Shown piece by piece: positions 42,619-52,570 of a DNA stretch of 64,000 bases. How positions within the stretch are numbered: the stretch's first letter is position 1; every line of letters begins with the position of its first letter. The DNA lies in NCBI RefSeq assembly GCF_016909075.1, contig NZ_JAFBFC010000002.1, positions 310,001 through 374,000 of the forward strand, given 5' to 3'. Under the pieces are notes generated by a model, which worked only from the letters and a program-made list of their open reading frames with translations, was not told the DNA's origin and searched no databases. The position numbers and the translations under genes are program-made. Source of the stretch: Priestia iocasae (lineage in GTDB: Bacteria; Bacillota; Bacilli; Bacillales; Bacillaceae_H).

Positions 42619-44136
42619 TTATAATAATGGTGATAACAATCTTGAAGTAGATTCAAAAATGCGTTGAATAAGCGGTCGCTTTTCAAAATCATCTAAGTGC
42701 AGCGCAGTGGCGTGTTCTAAGTCTCGAGTATATTCGTTTACAAGTTTTTGCGCACTGCTTGTTTGATATAAAAATGCATTTACTTCAAAATTTAAATGGA
42801 AGCTTCGCATGTCCATATTAGCCGTTCCAATGGATGCAAGCTCTTTATCAACAATGACAATTTTACTGTGCATAAACCCTTTTTCATATTCGTAAATGTT
42901 TACACCCGCTTTTAACATTTCAGGAAAATACGATCGTGACGCATGATAAACAATTTTTTTATCTGGTTTCTTTGGTACCAGTAGTCGAACATCTACTCCA
43001 CTTAATGCTGCGACTTTTAACGCTGTAAAGATATCTTCATCTGGAATAAAGTAAGGTGAAGCAATCCAAATCGATTCTTTCGCTGAGGTAATCATTGAAA
43101 AGAATAAATGCTTAATCACTTCCCATTCACGATCTGGACCTCCTGCAATCATTTGAACACCGCCGCAATTTTCTACGTTAATATCAATTAAATCTGGTGA
43201 CAAATACATTTGCGTTAACAGTGTCTGACCTGTCATATAGTACCAGTCTTGTAAAAAAATCAATTGAAGCGATCGCACACCCTCTCCTCTTACTACTAAA
43301 TGTGTGTCGCGCCAAAAACCAAAATGACGACTCTCACCTAAATATTCGTCACCTATGTTTAGGCCCCCTACAAATCCAATCGTACCATCAATGACAATAA
43401 TTTTACGGTGATTCCGAAAGTTAATTTTATTATTTAAGAAAGCTAAGCGAACAGGTAAAAATGGGACCATCTCTACTCCAGCTTCCTGCAGTTCTTCTAC
43501 GTACTTTTTCGGAAGTTGTAAGCTTCCTACCGCATCATACAAAAATCGTACATAAATTCCCTCTTTTGCTTTTTTAATTAACATTTCTTTTATGCGACGC
43601 CCTAAATTATCATCACGAACGATATAATACTCCAAATGAATGTGGTGGCGAGCGTGCTTTAATGCCTCCATAATCTCATCAAATGTTTCTTTACCATCTG
43701 TTAAAGCTTTTGTTTCAGTAGCAAAGGAGATGGGACTTTTGCCAATTTTACGAGCAAGGCGAAATAAATGACGATAACGCTCGCCCATCTTCTCGAGGTC
43801 ATCATCGAGCTTTCGTTGATCTCCTTCAATCTTCAATAGAACCTGCTGATCTAATTTTGCTTTTTTTTCAAAAAGTCGACGTTTACGTACATTTCGTCCA
43901 AATAATAAATAAAAGAAAAATCCGATAACAGGAAAGCTTCCAAGAACGATAAGCCATGTTAATGTCTGTGTAGGATGACGATTCTCAAGTGAGATAACTA
44001 ATCCAATAAACACGACACTAATCGTCATAAGGATACTTAGAGTCCCAATGACTTTTCCATCCCAATATCCTTGTGTAAAAAATAAAAGTGCAAATAATCC
44101 TAATACAAATACAAGTAGTTGTAATCTGCTTTTCAC
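42619..44136 (-). CDS. cls: cardiolipin synthase
   Basis: 505 residues. Two N-terminal membrane helices (about 5-25 and 35-60) and two HKD phospholipase D motifs are present: 'NHRKIIVIDGTIGFVGG' (about 243) and 'MHSKIVIVDKELASIGTAN' (about 420). It joins two phosphatidylglycerols. GTG start at 44136 follows AGGTGAAAAACT. It is an addition between coiA and mecA compared with B. subtilis, where these two are close. Confidence 0.9.
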   Translation of the reverse strand: MKSRLQLLVFVLGLFALLFFTQGYWDGKVIGTLSILMTISVVFIGLVISLENRHPTQTLTWLIVLGSFPVIGFFFYLLFGRNVRKRRLFEKKAKLDQQVLLKIEGDQRKLDDDLEKMGERYRHLFRLARKIGKSPISFATETKALTDGKETFDEIMEALKHARHHIHLEYYIVRDDNLGRRIKEMLIKKAKEGIYVRFLYDAVGSLQLPKKYVEELQEAGVEMVPFLPVRLAFLNNKINFRNHRKIIVIDGTIGFVGGLNIGDEYLGESRHFGFWRDTHLVVRGEGVRSLQLIFLQDWYYMTGQTLLTQMYLSPDLIDINVENCGGVQMIAGGPDREWEVIKHLFFSMITSAKESIWIASPYFIPDEDIFTALKVAALSGVDVRLLVPKKPDKKIVYHASRSYFPEMLKAGVNIYEYEKGFMHSKIVIVDKELASIGTANMDMRSFHLNFEVNAFLYQTSSAQKLVNEYTRDLEHATALHLDDFEKRPLIQRIFESTSRLLSPLL

Positions 44137-44382
44137 AGTTTTTCACCTATCCCAGAACATCTTTCGTATTATTTATCCCGATTTTATTAAAAGCAAAACC
44201 TTCTTCATAAAAGTTTTCTTTCCATTATGTTTAGTATCTCTATTTATTTTATTTAAAACGACAACTTGTACATTTCATTCTATGCACATAAAGAAGACTG
44301 TTCTTATGTAAAAGCTAAAACTTCTCACAAAACCATAACGATTGTATGCGAGAATTAAGCATTTACAGAACAGCCTCTTTAT

Positions 44383-45060
44383 CTATCTTAATGAAAAGTA
44401 TTGTTTTAGTTGTTTTAATGCATTTTCTTTCATAATTTCTTTGCCGTACTCTTCTAGTCGAGAATTTGTTACCGCTGATTCATGTCCGTATTCTAGGATA
44501 ATGCTTAAAATATCATCTAGATCTTGTGTTTCATCATGCTCTTCAAGAAACTCTACATATAAGTAGTAATTGCCTTGAAAATGATACACTTCATTTTTAA
44601 TTTCCTCTAACTGTATACGGTGGCTTAGCGAGATTAGGTCCTCGAAATCTTGGAAGCGAACAACAAATTGCAACGATTCATCGTCTAGGTCGCCTTCTTC
44701 TTCATCAGGCTTTTCATTTGACATTTGATGATCTAATAATGCGTCAAGCTTTTCATCAACAGGAATATCAATTTTCTTATTCTCACTAATTGGCACTTCA
44801 AATTTTTGACCATCTTTTGACAGTTGTGCTCGCGTGACAATGACTTCAATTCCTTTTTCTAACGCTTGTACTTGAATCCAAAGTGGTCCTTCAGCGATAA
44901 ACTCTTCTTCTTGATGAATCTCATCCATCATCTCCCAGAAAAGCTCTTCACTACGCTCGCGGTTAAACCATATTTCATTTCGGTCAAACCCTCGCTCTTC
45001 TATATCAACATATGTTACATAAAATTTTACTGTATTATCATTAATGCGTTCAATTTCCAT
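44383..45060 (-). CDS. mecA: adaptor protein MecA
   Basis: 225 residues. The N-terminal substrate-binding part 'MEIERINDNTVKFYVTYVDIEERGF' and the C-terminal ClpC-binding domain ('VVRFQDFEDLISLSHRIQ', 'YYLYVEFLEEHDETQDLDDI') match MecA. It targets ComK and others to ClpCP. ATG follows GGGAGAGGTGAGAAG. It is monocistronic; no clear terminator was found in 44137-44382. Confidence 0.95.
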   Translation of the reverse strand: MEIERINDNTVKFYVTYVDIEERGFDRNEIWFNRERSEELFWEMMDEIHQEEEFIAEGPLWIQVQALEKGIEVIVTRAQLSKDGQKFEVPISENKKIDIPVDEKLDALLDHQMSNEKPDEEEGDLDDESLQFVVRFQDFEDLISLSHRIQLEEIKNEVYHFQGNYYLYVEFLEEHDETQDLDDILSIILEYGHESAVTNSRLEEYGKEIMKENALKQLKQYFSLR

Positions 45061-45325
45061 CTTCTCACCTCTCCCTTCTAAAAAAGTGAAGGTAACACGG
45101 CTTATTTGTTTTCCGTTTACCAGTGGAAAAACAAATGTCCTTCATATTAAAGCAATCTTACATGCACTTCACATATTTGTAAAGTATTCTAACCGAGCGT
45201 GTACAAGCATACATTTTCTATATATCTTGTACTGTTATTGTATGACAAAACGATTAAGAAGGTAAACAAAAAAATCTGACACCTTGAAAACTGACAGTAC
45301 GACTAATGGTTAGGGGGATTTGCAG

Positions 45326-45988
45326 TTGGATTTGGAATTATTAATGGCGATTTTAATCATTATTAGCATTGATATTGTACTAGGCGGAGACAATGCCATT
45401 GTAATCGCATTAGCAAGTCGTAATTTACCTGAAAGTCAGCGAAACAAAGCCATTTTGTTTGGGACAGGACTCGCCGTTGTTGTTAGGATATTACTAACTA
45501 TTCTAGCTGTTTATTTGCTTACTATTCCATATTTACAACTTATCGGTGGAATTTTATTAGTTATTATTGCGTTGAAGCTATTAATTAGTAACGATGACGA
45601 CACAACACATATTCGTCCTAGTGTTTCATTAAGTGCTGCTGTTAAAACCATTGTGTTTGCAGATGTTGTCATGGGACTAGATAATGTCATTGCTGTAGCA
45701 GGAGCTGCTCATGGTAACATTTTACTTGTGATGATTGGGCTTCTTGTATCTGTTCCAATTATTATTTGGGGAAGCAAACTCATCTTATATTTATTAGAAC
45801 GTTTTCCTCTATTAGTATATGTTGGATCTAGCATATTGGCATACACAGCGGGAAATATGATCATACATGAGCAACGTTTATCCTTTTTTTATGAGCAATA
45901 TCCTCTGCTAAAAGCAAGTCTTCCTTTTATCGTCATTGCGTTTGTTCTAATTATTGGCCGTCTCTTCTCGATGTTTAAAGGAAAATAA
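45326..45988 (+). CDS. yjbE: TerC-family membrane protein YjbE
   Basis: 220 residues with about six to seven membrane helices. TerC signatures 'IIISIDIVLGGDNAIVIALA' and 'VFADVVMGLDNVIAVAGAA' both contain the conserved acidic residues in membrane helices. Members are implicated in manganese export or metal loading of exoenzymes. TTG at 45326 is 8 bases after GGGGG; another TTG two codons earlier is too close. No manganese riboswitch was seen upstream. Orientation opposite to mecA and spx. Confidence 0.85.
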   Translation: MDLELLMAILIIISIDIVLGGDNAIVIALASRNLPESQRNKAILFGTGLAVVVRILLTILAVYLLTIPYLQLIGGILLVIIALKLLISNDDDTTHIRPSVSLSAAVKTIVFADVVMGLDNVIAVAGAAHGNILLVMIGLLVSVPIIIWGSKLILYLLERFPLLVYVGSSILAYTAGNMIIHEQRLSFFYEQYPLLKASLPFIVIAFVLIIGRLFSMFKGK

Positions 45989-45994
45989 GTGAAT

Positions 45995-46035
45995 AGAAAA
46001 GCCTTCTCCTCAAATGAGTGAAGGCTTTTCTTTTT
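45995..46035. terminator. bidirectional terminator between yjbE and spx
   Basis: AGAAAAGCCTTC-N13-GAAGGCTTTTCT followed by TTTT. Confidence 0.85.
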
Positions 46036-46055
46036 ATAATAATGGTTTTACCTAT

Positions 46056-46454
46056 TTATCCGTTTACAAGGCGTTGTGCTTCTCGTAATTGGAACGTACG
46101 AACTTTTCTCGGTAAGAAACGACGAATTTCATCTTCGTTATAACCTACTTGTAGACGCTTCTCATCAATGATGATTGGACGACGTAATAGCCCTGGGTTT
46201 TGCTGAATTAACTCATACAAATCTTGTAAAGGCATTGCATCGACTTGAACATCTAGCTTTTGGAACGTTTTTGAGCGAGTTGAAATGATTTCATCCGTCC
46301 CATCTTCTGTCATGCGTAAAATCTCTTTTATTTCATCAATCGATAACGGCTCAGAAAAAATATTTCTTTCTACGTACGGAATGCTATTCTCTTCTAACCA
46401 AGCTTTTGCTTTACGACAAGATGTACAACTTGGTGATGTATATAATGTAACCAT
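46056..46454 (-). CDS. spx: redox-sensing transcription regulator Spx
   Basis: 132 residues, ArsC-like fold. The redox switch is [11 protein letters not shown] with Cys10 and Cys13; Gly52 and Arg91-Arg92 ('GLLRRPIII'), needed for RNA polymerase contact, are kept. It reprograms transcription under disulfide stress and is degraded by YjbH-ClpXP; the yjbH gene is in the window. ATG follows AGAGGGAGTGAAGTAATTC. Unlike in B. subtilis it is not adjacent to yjbC: about 6.3 kb with three efflux/secretion genes and a small gene lie between. Confidence 0.95.
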   Translation of the reverse strand: MVTLYTSPSCTSCRKAKAWLEENSIPYVERNIFSEPLSIDEIKEILRMTEDGTDEIISTRSKTFQKLDVQVDAMPLQDLYELIQQNPGLLRRPIIIDEKRLQVGYNEDEIRRFLPRKVRTFQLREAQRLVNG

Positions 46455-46887
46455 GAATTACTTCACTCCCTCTATATAAGATAAGTGGTACGTAACACAA
46501 AAAAACATGAAATAAAAAAATAGTTGCTTTATACTAAAAATGAAGGTTTATCAATCGTTAGTTTTATTGATAATGAAAATCGATACTACTTTATAATTAA
46601 TTTAATAAAATAATATCTACAGGCATTATACTATAAAGTGAATCGGAATGATATAGTTTTTCAAAAACCAAACACATATTCTAAGTTTCTTACATGTAAG
46701 ACTCTTTCTTTGTGTATTTACCACATCAATAATACGGATAAACCTCCAATTTAGTTTCACTTTTTCGTTAAATTTTTTTATTTTTTTATGTTGGCTCTTT
46801 TTGAGCAGATAGTTGTTTTGAGAGTGGCTTTTAAAGGATACTTGTTGAATGGAGATTCAGCACACGTAAGTTTATTCAAGCGTGACA

Positions 46888-46918
46888 AAGCATTAAAAAC
46901 GATGCTTGCTTTTTAATG
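46888..46918 (+). promoter_or_regulatory. overlapping inverted repeats upstream of the RND operon
   Basis: AAGCAT-N8-ATGCTT (46888-46907) overlaps CATTAAAAA-N10-TTTTTAATG (46891-46918); the two hairpins cannot form together. They lie about 80 bases before the adaptor gene and could be an operator or leader fold. The remainder of the 540-base gap 46455-46994 is AT-rich and holds the promoters of spx and this operon, with no gene seen. Confidence 0.35.
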
Positions 46919-46994
46919 ACTTTTTTTCAAAAAGAAAGGTCGTTGAGTACAATTTTATCATTTGTAAAACATACATAGAGAGGTGACATCATTT

Positions 46995-48194
46995 ATGAAA
47001 ATTATCAAAATTACAGCTGCTCTTCTTCTTTTAACAGCATGTGCTCCGAAAGAAATTACGACTCAAGATACGAAAAATAATGAGATAGTCGTGGACACAG
47101 AGCAAGCGAAAAAAAGTAATCTCGTCAATACAACGGAGCTTTCAGGTATAGCAATGCCAGACAAACAAGTTCCAATTGTTGCTCCTACACCATTAGAAGT
47201 AGAAAAGGTGCATGTATCAATTGGAGATGAAGTAAAAAAAGGAGATTTACTCGTCTCACTCGATGCCTCAAATGCAACGACACAGCTACGTGAAGCGAAG
47301 CAAGTACAAGCTGATCTTAATAAAGCTGTAAAAGAAGCAGAATCAGCAACTTCTTCTAACACCAGTCAAACTGATTTGGACAAGCTACAAACAGAACTAA
47401 ATGAATCCATGGAAAAATCGCAAGCATTATTAGAAGGAACTCAAACAGGTGCTGTAACACCACTTGATTTAATGCAAAGTAGTCTAGATGTAACGTTAAA
47501 ACAAGCAAGAGTAGCGCAACAATCATTGAGTCAACTTGTCCCAACTCCCGATATGCTGCCACAACTGAAGCAACAGCAGCAGCAAGCAAATCAAGCAGTC
47601 GCGCAAGCAGAGCAATTGGTAAAAGCAACGAGACTGACTGCTCCAATCAACGGAATAGTAGCTGAGGTTGGCATTGTAGAAGGTGGAATGGCTGCACCAA
47701 ATATTCCTGTTGTCACAATTGTGGACCAACGTGACATCGCTGCTACATTCCAAGTGAATAGTTATCAGATTTCCCAATTAAAAAGTGGAAACAATGCAAT
47801 TGTGAAATTTGATGGGATTAATCAAGAGTTCCCTTCAACCATTAATACTGTTTCACCAACAGCCGATCCACAAACGAATTTATTTACTGTTAAAATTCCT
47901 GTTAGCAATGAGCAAAATCTCATTAAAGGTGGAATGAAGGCAACAGCGATGGTTACCATTGATTCCATTTCAGGTGCACTTGTGATACCTAAAGAATCCA
48001 TTTTATATGAAGAAAATAAACCTTACGTGTTCGTCGCAAAAGATGATCGTGTAGCTCGCACACCCATTTCACTAGGCTTTTCAAGCGGTGATGTGTATCA
48101 AGTCGTTGAAGGTTTAGCTGAAAATGATGTCATTGTAACAAACGGAAAAGAGCGTTTAAAAGACGGTGACACAATTAAAGAGCGGAAAGAGTGA
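46995..48194 (+). CDS. RND efflux adaptor lipoprotein (HlyD/MFP family)
   Basis: 399 residues. Signal with lipobox 'LLLLTAC' (Cys about 16) anchors it to the outer face of the membrane. A biotinyl-lipoyl half ('VEKVHVSIGDEVKKGDLLVSLD'), a Gln-rich coiled coil (about 95-205), the second half ('LTAPINGIVAEVGIVEGGM') and a beta-barrel follow. This is the order of membrane-fusion proteins. ATG at 46995 follows AGAGGTGAC. It is followed 10 bases later by the RND pump gene. Together they probably export lipophilic drugs or surfactants. Confidence 0.9.
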   Translation: MKIIKITAALLLLTACAPKEITTQDTKNNEIVVDTEQAKKSNLVNTTELSGIAMPDKQVPIVAPTPLEVEKVHVSIGDEVKKGDLLVSLDASNATTQLREAKQVQADLNKAVKEAESATSSNTSQTDLDKLQTELNESMEKSQALLEGTQTGAVTPLDLMQSSLDVTLKQARVAQQSLSQLVPTPDMLPQLKQQQQQANQAVAQAEQLVKATRLTAPINGIVAEVGIVEGGMAAPNIPVVTIVDQRDIAATFQVNSYQISQLKSGNNAIVKFDGINQEFPSTINTVSPTADPQTNLFTVKIPVSNEQNLIKGGMKATAMVTIDSISGALVIPKESILYEENKPYVFVAKDDRVARTPISLGFSSGDVYQVVEGLAENDVIVTNGKERLKDGDTIKERKE

Positions 48195-48204
48195 TGAAAG
48201 CAGC

Positions 48205-51200
48205 ATGAAAATTGTAAAACTGTCCGTATTAAGGCCAATTGCGATGTCAATGGTCATTCTCTTCCTCCTTATTTTAGGTGGAGTGAGCGTTCGTAATATG
48301 CCTGTTGATTTATTTCCAGAGCTAACGTTCCCAGTTGCCGCGGTAACAGCTACATACGATGGAGCTGGTCCACAGGAAATCGAGAACTTACTAGCCAAGC
48401 CGCTTGAGAACTCTATGAGTACCATTCCAAATGTTGAAAGCGTCACTTCTATTTCTCAAAACGGAGGCCTTCTGGTGCTCGTCTCGTTTAATTGGGGAAC
48501 AGACATGGATTTTGCGACCCTCAGTATGCGAGAGCGAGTCGACATGGCAAGAGAAGCATTACCAGAAGGTGTTTCTCTTCCACGTGTTATGCGATTCGAT
48601 CCAAGTGACTTACCAATTGTCCAATTAGCCATTACAGATAAGAATGGAAACTTAGCAGATGTTAAGCGGATTGCTGAAGAAGATATTAAGCCTGCTCTTG
48701 ACGGATTAGAGGGCGTAGCTTCTGTCGGGATTTCTGGAGGACAAAGTGAAGAAATACAGCTCACTATTGATCCACAAAAATTAACTGCTTATGGCTTAAC
48801 TCTACAGGATTTACAACAAATTATAGGATCAGAAAACGTGAACCTACCGGCTGGGAGCGTAACCGATCAAAATCAAAGTTTGCCAATTCGAGTGACCGGA
48901 GAATTCTCATCTATTGAAGAACTGTCATCGCTACCAATTCCGACTCCTTCTGGCGTTATTTCACTAGAGAATCTAAGTAACATTGAAGAAACATATGCAG
49001 ATGCAAATCAACTTAGTTACCTAAATGGTACACCTGCAGTTGGAGTTTCTATATTAAAGCAATCTGGCTCAAATACAGTCTCTGTTGCTAGAAATATTGA
49101 GAAAAAGCTAGATGAACTAGAGTCTCAGCTACCAAACGATTTAAAAGTTGATGTTATTTTTGATCAAAGTCAATTTATTAATCAATCTATTAAAGCGGTA
49201 GCTTCTAATATGGTTGTTGGAAGCTTATTAGCATCAATCATTCTATACTTATTTTTGCGAAACTTACGCAGTACATTAATTATTGGGTTTGCAATCCCTA
49301 TTTCAATCGTAACCACGTTTATTTTTATGTATTTTAGTGGTCAAACACTGAATCTTTTAACACTAGGTGGACTTGCTCTTGGAATTGGAATGATGGTGGA
49401 TAATGCCATTGTCATTCTCGAAAACATCTACCGTATGCGTAACCAAGGATTATCGAAAAGAGAAGCTGCTATTAAAGGAACCGGACAAGTAGGGACTGCT
49501 ATTATCGCATCAACCTTAACAACCGTTGTTGTCTTCTTGCCAATCGTGTTCGTTGAAGGTCTAGCTGCTCAACTATTTAAGCCTCTAGCTCTTGTTATTT
49601 CCTTTTCACTACTTGCATCATTGTTTACAGCTTTAATTATCGTACCTTTGTTTTCCTCTCTCTTCTTAAAATTAAACAAAGAAGACTTTATCGATATTGA
49701 AGCTGAAAATGAGTACGGAGATTCAAAAGAAAAGTTTTCAAAGCTACGATTGCGCTATCGAAATGTATTAGAAAAAGCATTACAGCATCCAAAGAAGACC
49801 ATTGGCATTGTCGTGGCTGCTTTTTTACTTTCGTTTGCTGGTATTCCATTTATCGGTACAGAGTTCTTACCTGCACAAGACCAAAGCTATATTTCAGTTT
49901 CAACAGAGCTTCCAGAAGGAACGTCGCTTGATGCCACATATGATACATCAGAAGAGATAAGAGAGCTTTTAAGTAATATAAAAGAGATTGATCTACTCTA
50001 TGTGACAGTGGGAGGCTCAAATAACTTCTCTCCTAGTGCAGGTGCTCAAACAAACCGAGCTAATTATGACATTTTATTAAACCCTGTCAGTGAACGAACA
50101 CGCTCAGATAAAGAAGTGGCTGAGGAAATTCGAACACGATTAGCAGAGATTCCAAATATCGATGCTAGTGTGTCAGGAGGGGATTCAGGCTTTTCAGGTG
50201 ATCCTATTTCCTTATCTTTAACAGGTCCTGATATTGATGTCCTTTCTGATTTAGCTGATGAAACTGTTGAGATTATTTCAACAGTGGATGGTGCTCGCGA
50301 ACCAGAATCAAGCTTCACAAATGGAAATCCTGAAGTTGTCATTAACATTGATCGTGAAAAAGCTTCGCAGTACGGAATCGGCAGTGCCCAAATTGCACGA
50401 ACTGTTTCTGAAGCGACTAAAGGTGTTGTAGCAACTCGGATTGCACGACAAGGTGAAGAATTAGATGTTCGTCTTCAACTTGAGAATCGATATACATCTT
50501 CTACTGAAGAGCTTGAGAATTTATTAATTAAATCACCTACAGGGACAACTGTTCCCCTACAAGCAGTTGCTGAAATCTCTCGCGGTCAAGGGCCATCACA
50601 AATTACACGAAAAGATCGCCTTCGAGAAATTAACGTTTCTGCTGATATTATTGGACGAGACCTAGGGAGTGTCACAAAAGATATTGAGAAAGAATTAAAA
50701 GAAAATTTATCACTTCCTAATAATCAATATAAAATCACATTTGGTGGACAAAACGAACAAATGAATGATGCGTTTTTTAAACTTTCGCTCGCTCTTGCTT
50801 TATCCGTTGTACTCGTATACATGGTCATGGCAGGACAATTTGAGTCATTTTTCTATCCATTTGTAATTATGTTCTCAGTGCCACTGACGTTTATTGGGAT
50901 TATGTTTGGATTACTTGTGACGATGCAGCCATTAGGTGTGGGCTCATTAGTTGGTGTCTTAATTTTAACAGGGATTGTTGTCAATAATGCGATTGTTTTA
51001 ATCGACTATCTACAACAGCTGAAAAAAGAGGGATATCCGTTAAAAGAAGCGATTTTAATAGCAGGACCTACTCGCCTTCGTCCTATTTTAATGACAACGT
51101 TAACGACCATATTAGGACTCGTTCCATTAACACTAGGAATTGGAGAAGGTACAGAAGTTCAGCAGCCAATGGCCATTGTTATTGTATTCGGCTTAGGGTT

Positions 51201-51303
51201 TGCTACTCTCATTACCCTTATCTTCATTCCAGTTGTTTATTATTTATTTGAACAACGTCGACTAAGAAAAATTGAAAAAAGAGAGCTTACCATCGAAGAG
51301 TAA
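48205..51303 (+). CDS. RND-family efflux transporter (SwrC/AcrB-like)
   Basis: 1032 residues with twelve membrane helices in the 1+5+1+5 RND order and two large outer loops. The proton-relay acidic residue lies in 'LGIGMMVDNAIVILENIY' (about 400), and the second half repeats 'VGVLILTGIVVNNAIVLIDY'. Closest in plan to B. subtilis SwrC (YerP), which exports surfactin. ATG 48205 is taken because residues match the conserved 'KIVKLSVLRPIAMSM' start; its ribosome site AAAGAGTG is only moderate. It is in an operon with the adaptor and, 36 bases on, the SGNH hydrolase. Confidence 0.9.
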   Translation: MKIVKLSVLRPIAMSMVILFLLILGGVSVRNMPVDLFPELTFPVAAVTATYDGAGPQEIENLLAKPLENSMSTIPNVESVTSISQNGGLLVLVSFNWGTDMDFATLSMRERVDMAREALPEGVSLPRVMRFDPSDLPIVQLAITDKNGNLADVKRIAEEDIKPALDGLEGVASVGISGGQSEEIQLTIDPQKLTAYGLTLQDLQQIIGSENVNLPAGSVTDQNQSLPIRVTGEFSSIEELSSLPIPTPSGVISLENLSNIEETYADANQLSYLNGTPAVGVSILKQSGSNTVSVARNIEKKLDELESQLPNDLKVDVIFDQSQFINQSIKAVASNMVVGSLLASIILYLFLRNLRSTLIIGFAIPISIVTTFIFMYFSGQTLNLLTLGGLALGIGMMVDNAIVILENIYRMRNQGLSKREAAIKGTGQVGTAIIASTLTTVVVFLPIVFVEGLAAQLFKPLALVISFSLLASLFTALIIVPLFSSLFLKLNKEDFIDIEAENEYGDSKEKFSKLRLRYRNVLEKALQHPKKTIGIVVAAFLLSFAGIPFIGTEFLPAQDQSYISVSTELPEGTSLDATYDTSEEIRELLSNIKEIDLLYVTVGGSNNFSPSAGAQTNRANYDILLNPVSERTRSDKEVAEEIRTRLAEIPNIDASVSGGDSGFSGDPISLSLTGPDIDVLSDLADETVEIISTVDGAREPESSFTNGNPEVVINIDREKASQYGIGSAQIARTVSEATKGVVATRIARQGEELDVRLQLENRYTSSTEELENLLIKSPTGTTVPLQAVAEISRGQGPSQITRKDRLREINVSADIIGRDLGSVTKDIEKELKENLSLPNNQYKITFGGQNEQMNDAFFKLSLALALSVVLVYMVMAGQFESFFYPFVIMFSVPLTFIGIMFGLLVTMQPLGVGSLVGVLILTGIVVNNAIVLIDYLQQLKKEGYPLKEAILIAGPTRLRPILMTTLTTILGLVPLTLGIGEGTEVQQPMAIVIVFGLGFATLITLIFIPVVYYLFEQRRLRKIEKRELTIEE

Positions 51304-51339
51304 GTATCCTGAGATCAAAATAAAGGGATTGATGGAGAA

Positions 51340-52071
51340 ATGAAATGGAATCAAGGTATTTTGTTACTAATTTGCTGTATGAGTTTATTCATCGACACCG
51401 CTACTAGTCGTGCAGAAGCACCAAATAAATTAACGTATATTGCACTAGGTGACTCCTTAAGTGCTGGAATTGGGGCAAGTGAAGTGGATTACCTTCGCAC
51501 CCCTGCTTTTGTTCCAAAGTTTGTCACTCACTTACGAAAGACCAACGATGTATACGTTGAAAATCACAGTGTTCCAGGCTTAACTACATCTGGACTTTAC
51601 TCCTTTTTAACGCAAAATCAAGGAATCCAAACCAAATTAAAGAACGCTAACATCATTTCCATTTCTATTGGGGGAAATGATTTTCTACGAGAAATTCGGT
51701 CTAGTGAACAAGTGGATGAAGATAACTTCAAAGCACGCGCTCAAACAATATACGAAGATGTAGCAGCGATTGTGAACTATGTTGAATCCTTGAACAATGA
51801 TGCAACCATTTTATTGTTTGGTCTTTACTCTCCTTATGGAGATACTCACGAATATCAAGAGGTAAGTCAACTTATTTTAAAAGACTACCATCTCCTTTTA
51901 CAAACTTTACAAAGTGAGCGTGTCATCGTTATTGATCCGCATGCACCGTTTATTGGAAAAGAAGTGCAGCTTACCCATATAGAAGACAATGATATTCATC
52001 CAAACGATGAAGGTTATGATATTTTAGCAAACCTATTAATTAAAGCCTATGAAAAAGAGGCTGGGAGATAA
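51340..52071 (+). CDS. secreted SGNH/GDSL hydrolase
   Basis: 243 residues. Signal peptide (MKWNQGILLLICCMSLFIDT…, cleavage near residue 25). Block I 'IALGDSLSAGIGA' supplies Ser; block III 'IGGNDFL' supplies the Gly/Asn oxyanion hole; block V 'DIHPNDEGY' supplies Asp and His. It resembles YpmR-type esterases/lipases. It lies 36 bases after the RND pump gene and is probably co-transcribed, suggesting a linked extracytoplasmic role. Substrate is unknown. Confidence 0.85.
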   Translation: MKWNQGILLLICCMSLFIDTATSRAEAPNKLTYIALGDSLSAGIGASEVDYLRTPAFVPKFVTHLRKTNDVYVENHSVPGLTTSGLYSFLTQNQGIQTKLKNANIISISIGGNDFLREIRSSEQVDEDNFKARAQTIYEDVAAIVNYVESLNNDATILLFGLYSPYGDTHEYQEVSQLILKDYHLLLQTLQSERVIVIDPHAPFIGKEVQLTHIEDNDIHPNDEGYDILANLLIKAYEKEAGR

Positions 52072-52086
52072 GTGAGCAAAACAAAT

Positions 52087-52203
52087 GAGGATTTACATGT
52101 AACATCCCTTGGCCCTCTATCCATTAATGTTACTGGATTTTGGGGTCAAGGGATGTTACGGGCTGAGCCAAACAGGGTGTTCGTTCCCCCTTTTGTCTCA
52201 GCT
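52087..52203 (+). repeat. dispersed folding repeat, long form, copy B
   Basis: Hairpin 1 pairs GTAACATCCCTTGGCC with GGTCAAGGGATGTTAC, with an inner ATCCA/TGGAT stem; hairpin 2 pairs GCTGAG with CTCAGC through CAAACAGGG / CCCTTTTG. It matches copy A over nearly its whole length. It differs near the top of stem 1 on both arms, keeping the pairing. It follows the SGNH gene and may serve as its terminator. Confidence 0.8.
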
Positions 52204-52284
52204 CCTTTTATTATTTAAGATGACTTGTTGAGTTTAGATAGTGATCGTGCTTTTGCTAGTTGTTAAGAATATTGAAAGAACCTG

Positions 52285-52473
52285 TTACTTAGGTTTTCCA
52301 CCGACTTGCCTCCACCCAAGCTGAGTGCGATTAGAGTGTTCAACATGTTCATTTTGTTTTTTACCTTTTATGAACTTTTCTCCTATACCATTTGCAATGA
52401 CACCCATTAATGCTGTACCACCAATAATGAAAATAGCCACTAACAAAAAGTCTATGACATACCCGCCTATCAT
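52285..52473 (-). CDS. small single-helix membrane protein, unknown
   Basis: 62 residues. One hydrophobic helix ('VIDFLLVAIFIIGGTALMGVI') and a basic/polar tail 'KGKKQNEHVEHSNRTQLGW' follow. ATG at 52473 is set by AAGGGGGTTGAAG. I do not recognise it. It lies alone between the SGNH gene and yjbC. Confidence 0.6.
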   Translation of the reverse strand: MIGGYVIDFLLVAIFIIGGTALMGVIANGIGEKFIKGKKQNEHVEHSNRTQLGWRQVGGKPK

Positions 52474-52570
52474 CTTCAACCCCCTTTTAGTCACTACCTT
52501 TTCAATCTTTCCTTAATGATTTTGACAGAAAGATATTTTTTCCTTCTTAACAATTTTTTTCAAAACATAT

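Noticed and set aside
45266-45325. yybP-ykoY manganese riboswitch before yjbE
   Set aside because: The upstream stretch is too short and lacks the conserved helices.
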